DNA of 64,000 bases from Hymenobacter ruricola (GCF_015694525.1 NZ_JADQDM010000003.1:248001-312000), one strand, 5' to 3'; shown: positions 27,701 to 37,356, counted from the first letter of the stretch. Notes: generated by a model not told the origin, from the sequence alone. Translations and numbers: made by a program.

Positions 27701-28350
27701 TAATCCATCACCGGGGCAAAGCCCATGGGGTCCACCATGTGCCGCCAGTCCCCGGCCCGCTGCAGCGCGAAGCCCAGCAGGTAGGCCGTTGCCCAGAGGG
27801 CCGCGGCGCCCAAGTAGCTGCCCACAGCCCGGCGGCTGAGCGCGGCCACCGAAAACTGTGTGGCCGTCGCAAAAAGGGCGTTGGGCAACAGAATGAAGCC
27901 CAAGGTGGCCAGGTAAGCCGCCGGCCGGAGCGGCCCCAGCAGCTCGGCTTCCAGCCCGGAGCCGTACAGGGCCAGCAGCGTGCCCAGCGGCACGGCCAGC
28001 ACCATAAAGCTGTTGAGAGCCAACGCCGCCAGAAACCGCCCGCCCAGGTAGGCAGCCTTGCTGGCGGTGGCTGGGTAGGTGAGCAAATGCATGCGGGTCT
28101 GCACGTCGCGGGCCGCCGCCTCGCCCGCCACGGAGGCCCCGATGACCAGCCAGAAACCGCTGCAAATCACCGCCACCGACGCAATGACGACGGGCGCATT
28201 CACCAAAAAGTAGCCGTCGCGCGCATCGGAGGCATAATTGGCCGTCACAATCAGAAACGCGAGGACCAGCAGGGCCCCGAAATAGAGCCAGGTGGTGGCC
28301 CGGCGCAGCTGGTAGCGGAATTCAAAGGCAAAAATCGTCTGGAATTTCAT
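24742..28350 (-). CDS. ABC-2 type permease fused to M1-family metallopeptidase
   Basis: The 1202-residue protein has two membrane blocks of about six helices each (roughly 15-265 and 320-600), followed by a periplasmic-side M1 aminopeptidase-like domain. That domain carries the zinc motif HEVAHQWWGNQ (H947, E948, H951) and the next ligand in GLITESLAWY (E971). The arrangement is a known Bacteroidota family paired with an ABC ATPase. Its substrate is unknown, and peptide export or processing is a reasonable guess. It follows its ATPase gene by four bases. The catalytic residues look intact. The C-terminal stretch (about 1080-1202) resembles the M1 helical tail. Confidence 0.9.
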   Translation of the reverse strand: MKFQTIFAFEFRYQLRRATTWLYFGALLVLAFLIVTANYASDARDGYFLVNAPVVIASVAVICSGFWLVIGASVAGEAAARDVQTRMHLLTYPATASKAAYLGGRFLAALALNSFMVLAVPLGTLLALYGSGLEAELLGPLRPAAYLATLGFILLPNALFATATQFSVAALSRRAVGSYLGAAALWATAYLLGFALQRAGDWRHMVDPMGFAPVMDYLTAWSPLERNARLVLPEGSFLANRLFWLAVSLGLLAFTYARFRFVLPETGSKPKPVEQPTTGRVAREQPQWGTGDARPPARERFGVATQLRQLRRLTGDAFWQLARSKSGLPLLAVLAGLAALTLRGNLKARGVPLLPRTDFVLHLLTAPLTEPKFCTILLTLLTVFYAGELVWREREAGLSDITNAAPVPEWVLFGSRFLALGLVAGAWLVLLMAAGGTAQVLLGGTAPEVGLYLQTFFGLQWVECLLFALLALLVHVLVNQKFIGHLVVLAVYGFLVFAPVLGIEHKLLVFSASPRWTYTDMAGFGPTLAPWLWFKGYWAAWALLLAVAGVLFWVRGREAGVATRLQLARRRFTGSLVRVAAVAAVGIAGLGGFVFYNTNVLHDYTNASAAQRAAYEQRYRRYQHAPQPQLTGVNLRVEIYPRQQKAEIQGTYLLVNNTPAAIDSVHLATGTEDVETTALAFDQPARPVLVDAEQGYRIFALARPLRPGDSLRLRFHVRHQARGFSNRGADVQVVANGSSFRNLEWLPVIGYQPYRELDEAGARKAHGLAPRPATYSLHDVAARRYAPFPEQIRFEAVVGTDAGQTVVAPGTLRRTWTTAGRRYFHYATDAPIRNEYAFFSAHYAVQEGKWHNPSAGAAQEVAIQIYYPPGMTENPARMVSSTRAALDYYTRQFGPYPHRQLRFVAQPGHHFGNHASPINITAGEGFFLMNPTADQRGFDLVTAVVAHEVAHQWWGNQLKQAYVEGAGLITESLAWYSAMGVLEDKYGPEYLPALLSFLREENETPRTRAAKPLLQADGFYQNYRKGPFALYALSQYMGRDRMNGALRQLLARHRPGTRPFATSLDLYQELQTATPDSLRPLLHDLFQANTFWELATETATAKPLKGGAWQVTLGLQASKLVVDSVGTETQRPMTEWVEIGVFAPAAGKETGKPLYLKKHLISTGQQTIVLTVPARPAKAGIDPRQLLIDWEATDNYKMVQPK

Positions 28351-28354
28351 CGTG

Positions 28355-29275
28355 CTATTCCTCCTGGTTTGGCTGCTGATTGGCCGGGGCGAAGCAGCCC
28401 GTCATGGCGCTGAAATACACATCCTCCAGGTCCGGCTCCACCGGTTCAAACCTGGGGCCGGGCCGGTCGGGGCTGTGCACGTGCACCAGGGTGCGCCCGC
28501 TCAGGAGCTTGGCCGAAATGACGTGGTGCTCCTGCTCCAGGGCCGGCAGGGCCTGTTTGTCGGTCAGCTGGCGCCAGATGCGGCCCCTGAGGGAGGCCAC
28601 CGCCGCCAGGGGCTGCGCTTCCAGCAGGATGCGGCCCTGGTTGATGATGGCCATGTTGGTGCACAGCTCCGAGACGTCTTCCACGATGTGGGTGGAGAGA
28701 ATAACCACGCTGTTTTCGCCCAGCTCGCTCAGCAGGTTGAGGAAGCGCACCCGCTCGGCCGGGTCCAGGCCGGCGGTGGGCTCGTCCACTATCAGCAGTT
28801 TGGGGTTGCCGAGCAGGGCCACGGCCACGCCAAAGCGCTGCCGCATGCCGCCGGAGTAGCCGCCCAGCTTCTGCTTGCGCTTGTCCCAGAGGTTGGTTTG
28901 CCGGAGCAGGGCCTCGGTGGTGGCCCGGCGCTCCGCCCGCTGGGTGAGGCCTTTGAGCACGGCGAAGTAGTCGAGCAGCTCCTCGGCGCTGGCCTTGGGG
29001 TACACGCCGAACTCCTGGGGCAGGTAGCCCAGCGTCTGGCGCACGGCGTCTTTTTGGTTTATCACGTCGATATCGCCCAGGAAAACCTGTCCTTCGTCGG
29101 GCTCCTGCAGCGTGGCGAGCGTGCGCATGAGGGTGGATTTGCCGGCGCCATTCGGGCCCAGCAGGCCGTACATGCCCGGCGGAACATTCAGCGTCACATT
29201 ATGCAGGGCTTGCACGCCATTCGCATACTTTTTGGAGATATTGCGGATGGAGAGGCCCAAGGGGTGCGTTCCCAT
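28355..29275 (-). CDS. ABC transporter ATP-binding protein
   Basis: The 306-residue ATPase has a Walker A GPNGAGKST, a signature GGYSGGMRQRFG (variant of LSGGQ), a Walker B KLLIVDEPTAGLD and the switch histidine in LSTHIVEDV. The C-terminal extension is typical of ABC-2 exporter ATPases. ATG 29275-29273 (MGTHPLGL) was chosen because earlier in-frame starts would add an unlikely leader that reaches into the divergent promoter gap. It pairs with the downstream permease/peptidase fusion, four bases away. The divergent LytS/LytTR pair begins about 260 bases off and may control it. Confidence 0.92.
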   Translation of the reverse strand: MGTHPLGLSIRNISKKYANGVQALHNVTLNVPPGMYGLLGPNGAGKSTLMRTLATLQEPDEGQVFLGDIDVINQKDAVRQTLGYLPQEFGVYPKASAEELLDYFAVLKGLTQRAERRATTEALLRQTNLWDKRKQKLGGYSGGMRQRFGVAVALLGNPKLLIVDEPTAGLDPAERVRFLNLLSELGENSVVILSTHIVEDVSELCTNMAIINQGRILLEAQPLAAVASLRGRIWRQLTDKQALPALEQEHHVISAKLLSGRTLVHVHSPDRPGPRFEPVEPDLEDVYFSAMTGCFAPANQQPNQEE

Positions 29276-29536
29276 GATATCGGTTTTGCTTCGTGAATTT
29301 TTCAGGAGCTGGCTGGAAAGTCCTTTTCTGACCTGCTGAACAGCTTCCTGGTTCAAAGCACCTGCGGCCGGCACGGCTGGCAAAACCCGATATGCTGATG
29401 CGCTCAACCACTCTACCAAGCCGGGCTTTGCGGCCGCGAAAGCACTGGCGGACTCCTTTGCCCGTCTCGTAGATTAGCCCTCGCCGCTGGTCGAAACAGC
29501 GGCCCGGGCCACCGCCGCAGCGCCCACCTTTGTGCC

Positions 29537-30556
29537 ATGGAGCGCGTCAAAAAAATCTTCTGGCTGATTCACCTGGTCGTCTGGGGCTTGTTCACCTCGC
29601 TGGTGGTGTTGCAGCTGAGCGGGGAAACCGATGCCCATTGGCGCAGCACCACGGCCGGATTCCTGGCGACCTGCCTGTACGTCTTCTACACGCATTTCTA
29701 CCTGCTGACCCGGTACGCCGGCCAGCGAAAAAGCTATTGGCCCCGGCTGGCGGCCCTCGTGCCAACGGGGCCCTTGCCGTTTCTGCTTTTCCACCAAAAG
29801 CCGTTCGATTTTGGATATTACCTGATGCACCTCGTTACCACGGTACCCATCTTTCTCTTTCTGAGCGGGCTGGCTCGAGTCACCGAAACGCTGGTGCTCA
29901 ACACCATCCGGAAAGAGCAGCTGGAAAAACAGGCTGCGGAAACGGAGCTCAATTACCTGAAGTCGCAGATTAACCCGCACTTCCTGTTCAATACCCTCAA
30001 CAACATCCACACGCTGGTCTACAAGCAGGCCCCGGCCGCCCCGGAGGCCGTCATGCATCTGGCCTCGCTGATGCGCTACATGATTTATGAGTCCAACGCG
30101 GCCACGGTGCCCCTGGCGCGGGAGATGGACTATTTGCGGGATTACGTGAGCCTGCAGCAGCTTCGCTACAAGAACAGCCCGGTGGTGGACCTGCAGATAG
30201 CGGGCGAGACCGCAGCCTGCCGCATTGCCCCCCTGCTGTTCATTCACCTGCTCGAAAACGCCTACAAGCACAGCCCCGCCCGCCTGGAACCCGGCGACCT
30301 AAAGGTGCGGGTAGAGGTAAGCGAAGGTACCCTGGCGTTCAGTGTGCAGAACCCGATGGGGAAAAAGGCGGCTACTGCGCTGGACGAGCCCGGCGGCATC
30401 GGGCTGCCCAACATCCGCAAACGGCTGGCGATGCTCTATCCCGGCCAGCACACGCTCGCCATTGAGAACACCGGCGACACCTTTGCGGTCCGTCTCACCA
30501 TCCACGGCCTTCACGCATTGGCTCATGAAAGAAAAGCTCAGCTGCTGCATCATTGA
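29537..30556 (+). CDS. LytS-type membrane sensor histidine kinase
   Basis: The 339-residue protein has four predicted N-terminal membrane helices (about residues 8-120). The His_kinase domain follows, with the phospho-acceptor in KSQINPHFLFNTLNNIHTL, and a C-terminal ATPase domain with the N box in LLENAYKHSP and the G box in GGIGLPNIRKRL. Members of this family phosphorylate LytTR-type regulators, and such a gene overlaps its 3' end by 32 bases. The sensed signal is unknown. It is divergent from the ABC permease/peptidase operon across a 261-base gap, which makes that operon a likely target. Confidence 0.92.
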   Translation: MERVKKIFWLIHLVVWGLFTSLVVLQLSGETDAHWRSTTAGFLATCLYVFYTHFYLLTRYAGQRKSYWPRLAALVPTGPLPFLLFHQKPFDFGYYLMHLVTTVPIFLFLSGLARVTETLVLNTIRKEQLEKQAAETELNYLKSQINPHFLFNTLNNIHTLVYKQAPAAPEAVMHLASLMRYMIYESNAATVPLAREMDYLRDYVSLQQLRYKNSPVVDLQIAGETAACRIAPLLFIHLLENAYKHSPARLEPGDLKVRVEVSEGTLAFSVQNPMGKKAATALDEPGGIGLPNIRKRLAMLYPGQHTLAIENTGDTFAVRLTIHGLHALAHERKAQLLHH

Positions 30557-31253
30557 GGACGAGTACTTGGCCCAGGAAATACTGGAGGAATACATCCGCA
30601 AGGTTCCTTTTCTGGAGCTGAAAGGGACGTACATGAGCCCCCTGGAAGCCGCCGCTCCGTTGCAGGCCGACCAGCCCGACCTGCTGTTCCTCGACATTAA
30701 CATGCCGGACCTGGACGGGCTCAGCTTCATCCCGATGCTGAACCCCAAGCCCCTGATTGTCCTCACCACCGCCTACGACCAGTATGCGCTGAAAGCCTAC
30801 GACTTGGAGGTGCGCGACTACCTGCTGAAGCCCTTCACGTTCGAGCGGTTCTACAAAGCCGTGCTGCGCCTCTACCAGGAGCAAATCCCGCGCCCGGCCC
30901 CCGAAAAAAGGGAGGAGAAAACCGAAGCGAAGCCCGAGCAGGAGTACATCTTTCTGAAAGTGGGCCACCGCATCCAGAAAGTGGCCACGCGCGATATTCT
31001 CTTCGTGGAGGGCATGAAAGACTACCTCCGGATTCACACCCGCGAAGAGAAAATCATGACCCTGCTCAGCTTTGCCAAGCTGGAGGAACTGCTGCCATCT
31101 CAAGAGTTTGCCCGCGTGCACCGGTCGTTTCTGGTGGCCATCGACAAAATTGACCACATCGAGAAAAACCGAATCCAGATTGCCGACCAACTTATTCCCA
31201 TCAGCGACACTTATGCCGAAGGGTTTTACAAACTGCTGAGGACGGGGCAGTAA
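30525..31253 (+). CDS. LytTR-family response regulator
   Basis: The 242-residue protein has an N-terminal receiver domain (CIIEDEYLAQEIL, phospho-acceptor in LLFLDINMPDLDG, conserved KPF) and a C-terminal LytTR DNA-binding domain (DILFVEGMKDYLRIHT, ARVHRSFLVAIDKID). A charged linker of about 20 residues joins them. ATG 30525 gives a start right at the receiver domain, 32 bases inside the kinase gene, which is usual for this pair type. It is expected to bind direct repeats near target promoters; none was assigned. Confidence 0.93.
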   Translation: MKEKLSCCIIEDEYLAQEILEEYIRKVPFLELKGTYMSPLEAAAPLQADQPDLLFLDINMPDLDGLSFIPMLNPKPLIVLTTAYDQYALKAYDLEVRDYLLKPFTFERFYKAVLRLYQEQIPRPAPEKREEKTEAKPEQEYIFLKVGHRIQKVATRDILFVEGMKDYLRIHTREEKIMTLLSFAKLEELLPSQEFARVHRSFLVAIDKIDHIEKNRIQIADQLIPISDTYAEGFYKLLRTGQ

Positions 31254-31359
31254 GGGGCCTTTTCTCATCTCGCGGTCTCGTTGGCCCAGGCAGAAGGGGC
31301 GGGGCCGCGGCCGCCGGGCGGGGCTGCGGATTGTCCCGAACCGCCGAAGCGCCCGTATA

Positions 31360-31791
31360 ATGAAGCCCTTTCCGTTATTGCTCGTGTCTCAATCCCTTCA
31401 CTACTTCTCCAACGCCGTGGGCTCGGTCGATTTTGTGCCCCGCGAGTACGTGGCCCTGCACTGGACGGGCGCGCCGCTGAGCAGCCTCGAATTCCGGGCC
31501 CTGTACGTGCACGCTCGCAACCTGCTGCGGCGCCACCGCCTGAAGGGCATCTTGGCCGACCACCACGCCATGCCCGAAGCCCCTACCCCCGACGACCGGG
31601 AGTGGCTGCTGCGCGAATGGCTGCCCCAAACCCTGGAAGAAACCCCGTTCACCCACTACGCGGTGATTCCCATGCCCGACCCCGCCAACCGCCTGCACAC
31701 CGACGCCGTGCTGCAGGACCTGCGCCAGCTGGTGACGGTGGGCGTGTTTGATGACGTTGACCAGGCCCGCAACTGGATGCAAGCGGCCTGA
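31360..31791 (+). CDS. Small soluble protein, possibly SpoIIAA/STAS-like
   Basis: The 143-residue protein has no signal peptide or membrane segment. The middle (LRRHRLKGILADHHAMPEAP) and the end (VFDDVDQARNWMQAA) fit a small alpha/beta fold like the SpoIIAA/STAS-like proteins common in Cytophagales, where the last helix often reads ARxWL. This family link is by eye only. It stands alone between the LytTR regulator and the DUF389 gene. The following 279 bases (31,792-32,070) show no gene or repeat that I can recognise. Confidence 0.6.
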   Translation: MKPFPLLLVSQSLHYFSNAVGSVDFVPREYVALHWTGAPLSSLEFRALYVHARNLLRRHRLKGILADHHAMPEAPTPDDREWLLREWLPQTLEETPFTHYAVIPMPDPANRLHTDAVLQDLRQLVTVGVFDDVDQARNWMQAA

Positions 31792-32070
31792 TTTCGGGCC
31801 GTGGGTGCTTCGCCGAGGCTCTGTTTCAGCCGCTTCACCAAGGGCCTTATGCTGAGCGCGCAAAGTCTTTACCAGAAGCGGCGTTCCTGCCCGGCTGAGG
31901 CGATGTTGCTCCTTTGCCTCTGGCGCGCGGCAACAGGAAGCCACACGGCCCGTGATTTCTCCAGTTGAGAAAGGGCAAAACAGTCGTTGGTACCAGGAAA
32001 GCGTACCTTGCCACGGTTGTGCTGGCCCAGCCGCTTGGGTGGCCGCCCCGCCCACCTCTTGCCGCCGCCC

Positions 32071-33441
32071 ATGAGTGTTCCGCTGTTCCGTTGGCTCCGT
32101 CAGCGCTTCGACCTTTCCCATGACATGGCCGACCCGGCCGAAATCATGGCCGATGTGGAAGAGGGCATGGCTTTTCGCGGCACCAACCTGTGGGTGCTCA
32201 TGTTCGCCATTCTGGTGGCCTCGGTGGGGCTCAACGTGAATTCCACGGCCGTCATCATTGGGGCCATGCTCATTTCGCCGCTCATGGGCCCGATTGTGGG
32301 CATCGGGTTCGGAGCAGCCACCGTGGAACTCGACCTCGTGCGGCGCGGGCTGAAAAACTTGTTCATCGCGGCCGGCATCAGCTTGGCAGTTTCAGCGGTG
32401 TATTTCCGGCTCACTCCCCTCACCGATGCCGGCTCCGAGCTGCTGGCCCGCACCCAGCCCACCACCTGGGACGTGCTCATTGCCCTGTTTGGCGGCGCGG
32501 CCGGCGCCGTGGGCCTCACCCGCCGCGAGCGTGGCAACGCCATTCCGGGCGTGGCCATTGCCACGGCCCTCATGCCCCCGCTGTGCACGGCCGGCTACGG
32601 CCTGGCCACGGCGCACTGGGCCTATCTGTTTGGCGCGCTGTACTTGTTTTTCATCAACTGCGTGTTCATCAGCTTGGCCACGTTTCTGGTGGCGCGCATC
32701 CTGCCGTTGCCGCACCACACCTTCGTGAGCCGGCAGCGGGCGCGGCGCGTGCAGCTCAGCCTGTGGGCCGTGGCCCTGCTCACGGGCGGGCCCAGCGTGT
32801 ACCTGGCGTCGCGGATTGTGCAAAGCACGGTGTTTGCGCACAACGCGCAGTTGTTCATCGACGAGCAGTTGGACTTGCCGGGCTCCTACGTCGTCACACG
32901 CCGCATCGAGGCCGACCAGCGCCGCATCAACGTGCTGCTGGCCGGACACCGGCTCACGCCCGCGCAGCTGCGGGCGGCCCGCCAGCAACTGCCCGCCTAC
33001 CACCTCACCCAGGCCAACCTCACCGTGCGCCAGGGCCTCTCGCGCCTCGACTCGACCGATGCCCAAAGCTTGCGCAGCAGCCTGCTGGAAGACGTCCAAA
33101 GCCGCAACGAGCAAACCCTGGCCACCTATGACGCCCGCCTTTCCCAACTGCAGCAGGCCCTCACCCAGGCCGACAACCCCGCCCTCACCGGCCTGCCCGC
33201 CGCCCCGGCACTGCTGCGCGAAGTGCAGGCCGAGCACCCCACCGTGCGCCAGCTCGGCCTGAGCCGCCTCGTGGAGCCCGCCGCCGACTCGCTCCGCGCC
33301 GACACCACCGTGGTGGTGGCCATCCGCACCATTCGCCCGCTGCCCGCCGCCGAGCAGCAGCGCCTGCGCCAGTGGCTAAACGCCCGCGCCGGCGGCAAGC
33401 GCACCGTACAGTTGCTGCTGGAGGTGCCGCCCAAGCGGTAG
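32071..33441 (+). CDS. DUF389 family membrane protein
   Basis: The 456-residue protein has an N-terminal cytoplasmic stretch and six or so membrane helices (about residues 45-255). These include the family block STAVIIGAMLISPLMGPIVG and the later NAIPGVAIATALMPPLCTAG. A long soluble C-terminal part of about 190 residues has predicted helices. DUF389 proteins are found in many bacteria with no settled function. ATG 32071 (MSVPLFRWLRQRF) gives the natural start. It is convergent with the ClC transporter gene, and both may relate to ion balance, which is only a contextual guess. Confidence 0.88.
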   Translation: MSVPLFRWLRQRFDLSHDMADPAEIMADVEEGMAFRGTNLWVLMFAILVASVGLNVNSTAVIIGAMLISPLMGPIVGIGFGAATVELDLVRRGLKNLFIAAGISLAVSAVYFRLTPLTDAGSELLARTQPTTWDVLIALFGGAAGAVGLTRRERGNAIPGVAIATALMPPLCTAGYGLATAHWAYLFGALYLFFINCVFISLATFLVARILPLPHHTFVSRQRARRVQLSLWAVALLTGGPSVYLASRIVQSTVFAHNAQLFIDEQLDLPGSYVVTRRIEADQRRINVLLAGHRLTPAQLRAARQQLPAYHLTQANLTVRQGLSRLDSTDAQSLRSSLLEDVQSRNEQTLATYDARLSQLQQALTQADNPALTGLPAAPALLREVQAEHPTVRQLGLSRLVEPAADSLRADTTVVVAIRTIRPLPAAEQQRLRQWLNARAGGKRTVQLLLEVPPKR

Positions 33442-33519
33442 GAGTTTTTTTTCGCCCGCCGGATGTGTCGTCGGCACGGCTGCGAGCGTCTCCTTTGTTC
33501 ATTTTCCCGGCAGGGAGAA

Positions 33520-34935
33520 TCAGGGGGCGAGGTTTTCCGGCTGCGCCGTCCGGGGTTCCCGCGCGGGCGGCTCCACCGTCTGGGCCATGGTTTCGCGCAG
33601 GAAGCCGTGCTTGAGGTGGTCGTAGAAGGAATGGGAATCGACCAGCGAAGCCACGGCCTGGGCCATCATGCCGCTGAGCAGCAGCTGAAAAATGGCCGAG
33701 TGGCGGTCCGTCATTTCCAGCACCAGAATGGCCGCCGTGAACGGCGAGCGGACCACCCCGGTCAGGAAGCTCACCATGCTCACCAGAATGAGCAGGTTGC
33801 GGTCCTCCGCGGGCACGCGGCCCAGCCGGCACAGGCCGTCGCCGAGGATGGCCCCGGCGCTGAGCGAGGTGGCAAAAATGCCGCCCGCCGCCCCGCTGCT
33901 GTAGCTCAGTGCCATGCCCGCAAAGCGCGCCGGAAACAGGTACCACGGCGTTTGGCCGTCGTTCTGGAACAGGAGGCGGTTGATGATGGGCTTGCCCGTG
34001 CCCACGCCTTCCTGGCCCACGGCGTAGGCCAGCCCCGCCATCAGCAGGCCGCAGGCCAGCACCCAGCCCGCCTGCGCCGCCCGCGTGGCAAAGCGCTGCC
34101 GGTAGCGCCCCAGCCACAGCAGCGCCTTGGCAAACAGCGCCCCCGCCAGCCCGCACAGCAGGGCCACCAGCCCCACCGTGGCCAAAAACCAGCCCGCGTG
34201 GGCCGTCACCTTCGGAAAGCCCAGGTAGAGGTAGGGCCCCAGAATGGCCTGCGCCGTGAGCCCGGCAATGATGACGGCCGAAAACACCGCCATGCGGAAG
34301 CGCGCCATGTGCATCTGGGTCAGCTCTTCCACCACGAACACGATGCCGCCCAGGGGCGTGTTGAAGGCCGCCGCCAGCCCCGCCGCGCCGCCCGTGACCA
34401 GCGCAATCTGGCGCGAAAGCTGGGGCCAGCCCGCCGGCTGCAGCCGGTTGATGGCCCGGAAAATGGCCGCCGAAATCTGAATGGTGGGGCCTTCGCGGCC
34501 AATGACGCCGCCGCCCAGCAGCAGGGCCACGCTGCTGATGACCTTCACCACCGCCACGCGCAAACTCAGCAAGTAGCCCGTGCGCTGGTGGTGGGCTGGA
34601 TTGGACAGCTCGATGCCGGCCATGACCTGCGGGATGCCGCTGCCGCGGGCCGCCGGGGCCCAGCGCTGCACCACCGCCCAGGCCACCAGAAACGCCAGCG
34701 GCGTGAGCCCAAACGCCAGCAGCGGCTCGCGCCGCAGCCAGGCAAAGCTGGTTTGCTCGGCCCACACAAACACCCGCTCGTAGCCCACGGCCACGAAGCC
34801 CGTGACGATGGACGCAAACCAGAACGGGAAGCTTTGCAGCAGCAGGCGCCGCACCCGGTCGGTGTAGAGGCGCCGGAGGAGGCGTTGGTCGAGCCAAGCG
34901 AGGGCCCGCTCGTAGTTGAACGGAAAAAAGGTCAT
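33520..34935 (-). CDS. ClC-family chloride channel/antiporter
   Basis: The 471-residue membrane protein carries the three ClC signatures: SGIPQVMAG (GSGIP-like), GREGPTIQISA and GGIFATSLSAGA. The glutamate of GREGP matches the gating glutamate of E. coli ClC, so Cl-/H+ exchange or channel activity is possible. ATG 34935 (MTFFPFNYERAL) was chosen over a TTG two codons earlier. It follows the trehalose synthase/phosphatase gene on the same strand by 168 bases, a pairing that fits osmotic or acid stress. Confidence 0.92.
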   Translation of the reverse strand: MTFFPFNYERALAWLDQRLLRRLYTDRVRRLLLQSFPFWFASIVTGFVAVGYERVFVWAEQTSFAWLRREPLLAFGLTPLAFLVAWAVVQRWAPAARGSGIPQVMAGIELSNPAHHQRTGYLLSLRVAVVKVISSVALLLGGGVIGREGPTIQISAAIFRAINRLQPAGWPQLSRQIALVTGGAAGLAAAFNTPLGGIVFVVEELTQMHMARFRMAVFSAVIIAGLTAQAILGPYLYLGFPKVTAHAGWFLATVGLVALLCGLAGALFAKALLWLGRYRQRFATRAAQAGWVLACGLLMAGLAYAVGQEGVGTGKPIINRLLFQNDGQTPWYLFPARFAGMALSYSSGAAGGIFATSLSAGAILGDGLCRLGRVPAEDRNLLILVSMVSFLTGVVRSPFTAAILVLEMTDRHSAIFQLLLSGMMAQAVASLVDSHSFYDHLKHGFLRETMAQTVEPPAREPRTAQPENLAP

Positions 34936-35103
34936 TGGCAAAAGGGGGCTGCCCAGGCCCGGGCAGCGACGAAGGAGCCCTTGCGGCCCGGATGAAACGC
35001 TGGAAAAGCGGAGACGCCCGCACCAGCCGGCCGGCTCCGCGCCGGCCCCATTGAAGCCGCAGTACGTGAGTTTTGCGTGAAAAGCCGCGGCCGGCCGGCG
35101 GCG

Positions 35104-37278
35104 CTACAGCAGGCGGCGCAGCAGGGCGCGCACCTCGGGCACGCCGGGCACGTGATAGCGGGCCAGCGAGCGCGGGGCGCTGCCCACCTTCACGGTGTAG
35201 GCCTCGGGCGGCATGGCCCCGAAGGTGTCCTCGTCGGTGCGGTCGTCGCCCAGAGCCAGGATAAAATCCGGGTGATTCGCGCTGAGGATGCGCGCGGCGG
35301 CCGTGCCCTTGTTGATGCCGGCGCTCTTGATTTCGACCACTTTGTTGCCTTCCAGCACCTGCAAATCGGTGTTGGAAGCCATAAAGGTGAGGTGGCTGGT
35401 GAGCTCGCGGGCGCGGCTGGCGCCCAGCTCGGCGTCGGCGCGGCGGTAATGCCACACCAGGGAGTAGTCTTTTTCCTCGATGAAGGAGCCCGGCGTGCGG
35501 CTCACGTACAGCTCCAGCACGGGCCGGATGTTGCGTTTCCAGTCGTCGCGCAGCTCCTGAAACAGGCTCCAGTCTTCGCCGGCCGTGCGCAGCCACACGC
35601 CGTGCTCGGCAATGAAGTGCAGCGGCAGGTGGCCCAGCCAGGCCTCCAGCGTGGTGCGGTCGCGCCCGCTGATGATGACCACGCGGTTGCGCGGGTTGTC
35701 GGTGAGGGCGCGCAGCAGCAGGCGCAGCTCCTGGTCGGGCTGGGCGCGCTGCGGGTTGGCGTGGAAGGGCGTGAGGGTGCCGTCGTAGTCGAGCAGCAGC
35801 AGCCGGTTTTCGGCCGCCTGAAATTCCTGCGCCAGCTGCTGGGTGGTGGCGGCGCTCAGGGGCAGCGTGGCCAGGCTGTGCTGCTCGGCCTTGGCGTGGG
35901 CCAGGCGGCTCATAAACAGCTTGGTCCAGGCAAATACGTCGTACTGCTTCACCAAGGCCTGCATGTTGGCCAGGCGCGTTTGTTGCTCGTCTTCGGGCAT
36001 CACCAGGGCCTCGTGCAGCGCCTCGGCCAGCTGCTTGGTGTCGGTGGGGTTGATGATGAGGGCGTCGGACAGCTCGCGCGCCGCGCCGGCCCGCTCGCTG
36101 AGGATGAGCACGCCGCGCTGGTCGGCCTTGCTGGCCACAAATTCCTTGGCCACCAGGTTCATGCCGTCGCGCATGGGCGTCACCATGGCCACTTCGGCCA
36201 GGCGGTAGAGCGCCGCCAGCTCCTCAAAGGGAAACGAGCGGTAGAAATACTGAATGGGCGTCCAGGTAATGCTGCGGTATTGGGCGTTGATGCGGCCCAC
36301 TAGCTCGTCGATTTCTACCTTGAGCTCCTGGTACTGCGCCACTTGGTCGCGCGAGGGCACCACCACCATCAGCAGGCTCACCTGGCCGCGCCACTCGGGG
36401 TAGCGCTCCAGCAGCAGGGCGAAGGCGCGCAGGCGCTGGGCAATGCCCTTGGTGTAGTCGAGCCGGTCGATGCTCAGGATGACGCGCACGTCTTTCAGGC
36501 CCTCGCGGTAGGCCCGCACGTGGGCGGCGGCAGCCTCGGAAGCCGCCGCGTCGGCGTAGCGCCGGTAGTCGATGCCCATCGGGAAAGCGTCAACCAGCAC
36601 CGTGCGGGTGGGCGTTTCAATCTGGCCGTGCTGGCTGCTCAGGCCCAGCAGCTGCGACACGGCGCTGAGAAAGTGCCGCATGTAGCCGAAGGTGTGGAAG
36701 CCGATGAGGTCGGCCCCGAGCAGGCCGCGCAGCAGCTCGGCCCGCCACGGCAGCACCCGGATGAGCTCATAAGAAGGAAACGGAATGTGCAGGAAGAAGC
36801 CAATGGTGGCCTCGGGCCGGGCCTGGCGCAGCATTTCGGGCAGCAGCAGCAGCTGGTAGTCGTGCACCCAGATGGTGTCGTCGGGCCCGGCCTGGGCGAG
36901 CACGGCCTGGCAGAATTTCTCGTTCACGGCCACGTAGGCTTGCCACAGGTCATCGTCGAACAACGCCAGCTGGCCGAAGTAGTGGAAGGTGGGCCAGAGC
37001 GTGCCGTTGCTGAAGCCTTCGTAATAATCCCGGATTTCGTTTTCGGTGAGAAACACCGGCGCCATGCTGTCGTCGGCGAACTGCGCGGTCACGAATTCCT
37101 GCTCCGACTCGTCTTCCACAAACAGGCCCGGCCAGCCCACCCACACGTTGTCGTCGGCCCGGTAGATGGAGCCCAGGCCCGTGGCCAGGCCGCCTTCGCT
37201 GGGCTGAAAAGTGAGGCCGTCGGCCGTGCGTTGAACTTTGGTGGGGAGGCGGTTGGAGACGATGATGGTTCTTGGCAT
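35104..37278 (-). CDS. Bifunctional trehalose-6-phosphate synthase/phosphatase (OtsA-OtsB fusion)
   Basis: The 724-residue cytoplasmic enzyme has an N-terminal GT20 synthase domain (about 1-465; [38 protein letters not shown]) and a C-terminal HAD phosphatase domain (about 490-724; [13 protein letters not shown] with the two catalytic aspartates, [22 protein letters not shown]). It should make trehalose-6-phosphate from UDP-glucose and glucose-6-phosphate and then dephosphorylate it. Fused forms are common in Bacteroidota and eukaryotes. The start is ATG 37278-37276. Trehalose made here would be a compatible solute. Confidence 0.95.
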   Translation of the reverse strand: MPRTIIVSNRLPTKVQRTADGLTFQPSEGGLATGLGSIYRADDNVWVGWPGLFVEDESEQEFVTAQFADDSMAPVFLTENEIRDYYEGFSNGTLWPTFHYFGQLALFDDDLWQAYVAVNEKFCQAVLAQAGPDDTIWVHDYQLLLLPEMLRQARPEATIGFFLHIPFPSYELIRVLPWRAELLRGLLGADLIGFHTFGYMRHFLSAVSQLLGLSSQHGQIETPTRTVLVDAFPMGIDYRRYADAAASEAAAAHVRAYREGLKDVRVILSIDRLDYTKGIAQRLRAFALLLERYPEWRGQVSLLMVVVPSRDQVAQYQELKVEIDELVGRINAQYRSITWTPIQYFYRSFPFEELAALYRLAEVAMVTPMRDGMNLVAKEFVASKADQRGVLILSERAGAARELSDALIINPTDTKQLAEALHEALVMPEDEQQTRLANMQALVKQYDVFAWTKLFMSRLAHAKAEQHSLATLPLSAATTQQLAQEFQAAENRLLLLDYDGTLTPFHANPQRAQPDQELRLLLRALTDNPRNRVVIISGRDRTTLEAWLGHLPLHFIAEHGVWLRTAGEDWSLFQELRDDWKRNIRPVLELYVSRTPGSFIEEKDYSLVWHYRRADAELGASRARELTSHLTFMASNTDLQVLEGNKVVEIKSAGINKGTAAARILSANHPDFILALGDDRTDEDTFGAMPPEAYTVKVGSAPRSLARYHVPGVPEVRALLRRLL

Positions 37279-37356
37279 AGGTACTGTAAGCGGTGATTAA
37301 GCCCTTGGGTTTACGGCGGGGTGGAGGAATAAGCCGGTTTTGGTGGTTTGCCGACG

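Noticed and set aside
29360..29430. tRNA-like stretch on the minus strand (GGTAGAGTGGTTGAGCGC)
   Set aside because: It resembles a D-arm, but no matching acceptor stem, anticodon arm or T-loop could be paired.
33185..35596. Long minus-strand open frame of 803 codons spanning three genes
   Set aside because: It crosses the ends of the DUF389, ClC and trehalose genes in other frames and has Arg/Gly/Ala-rich composition.
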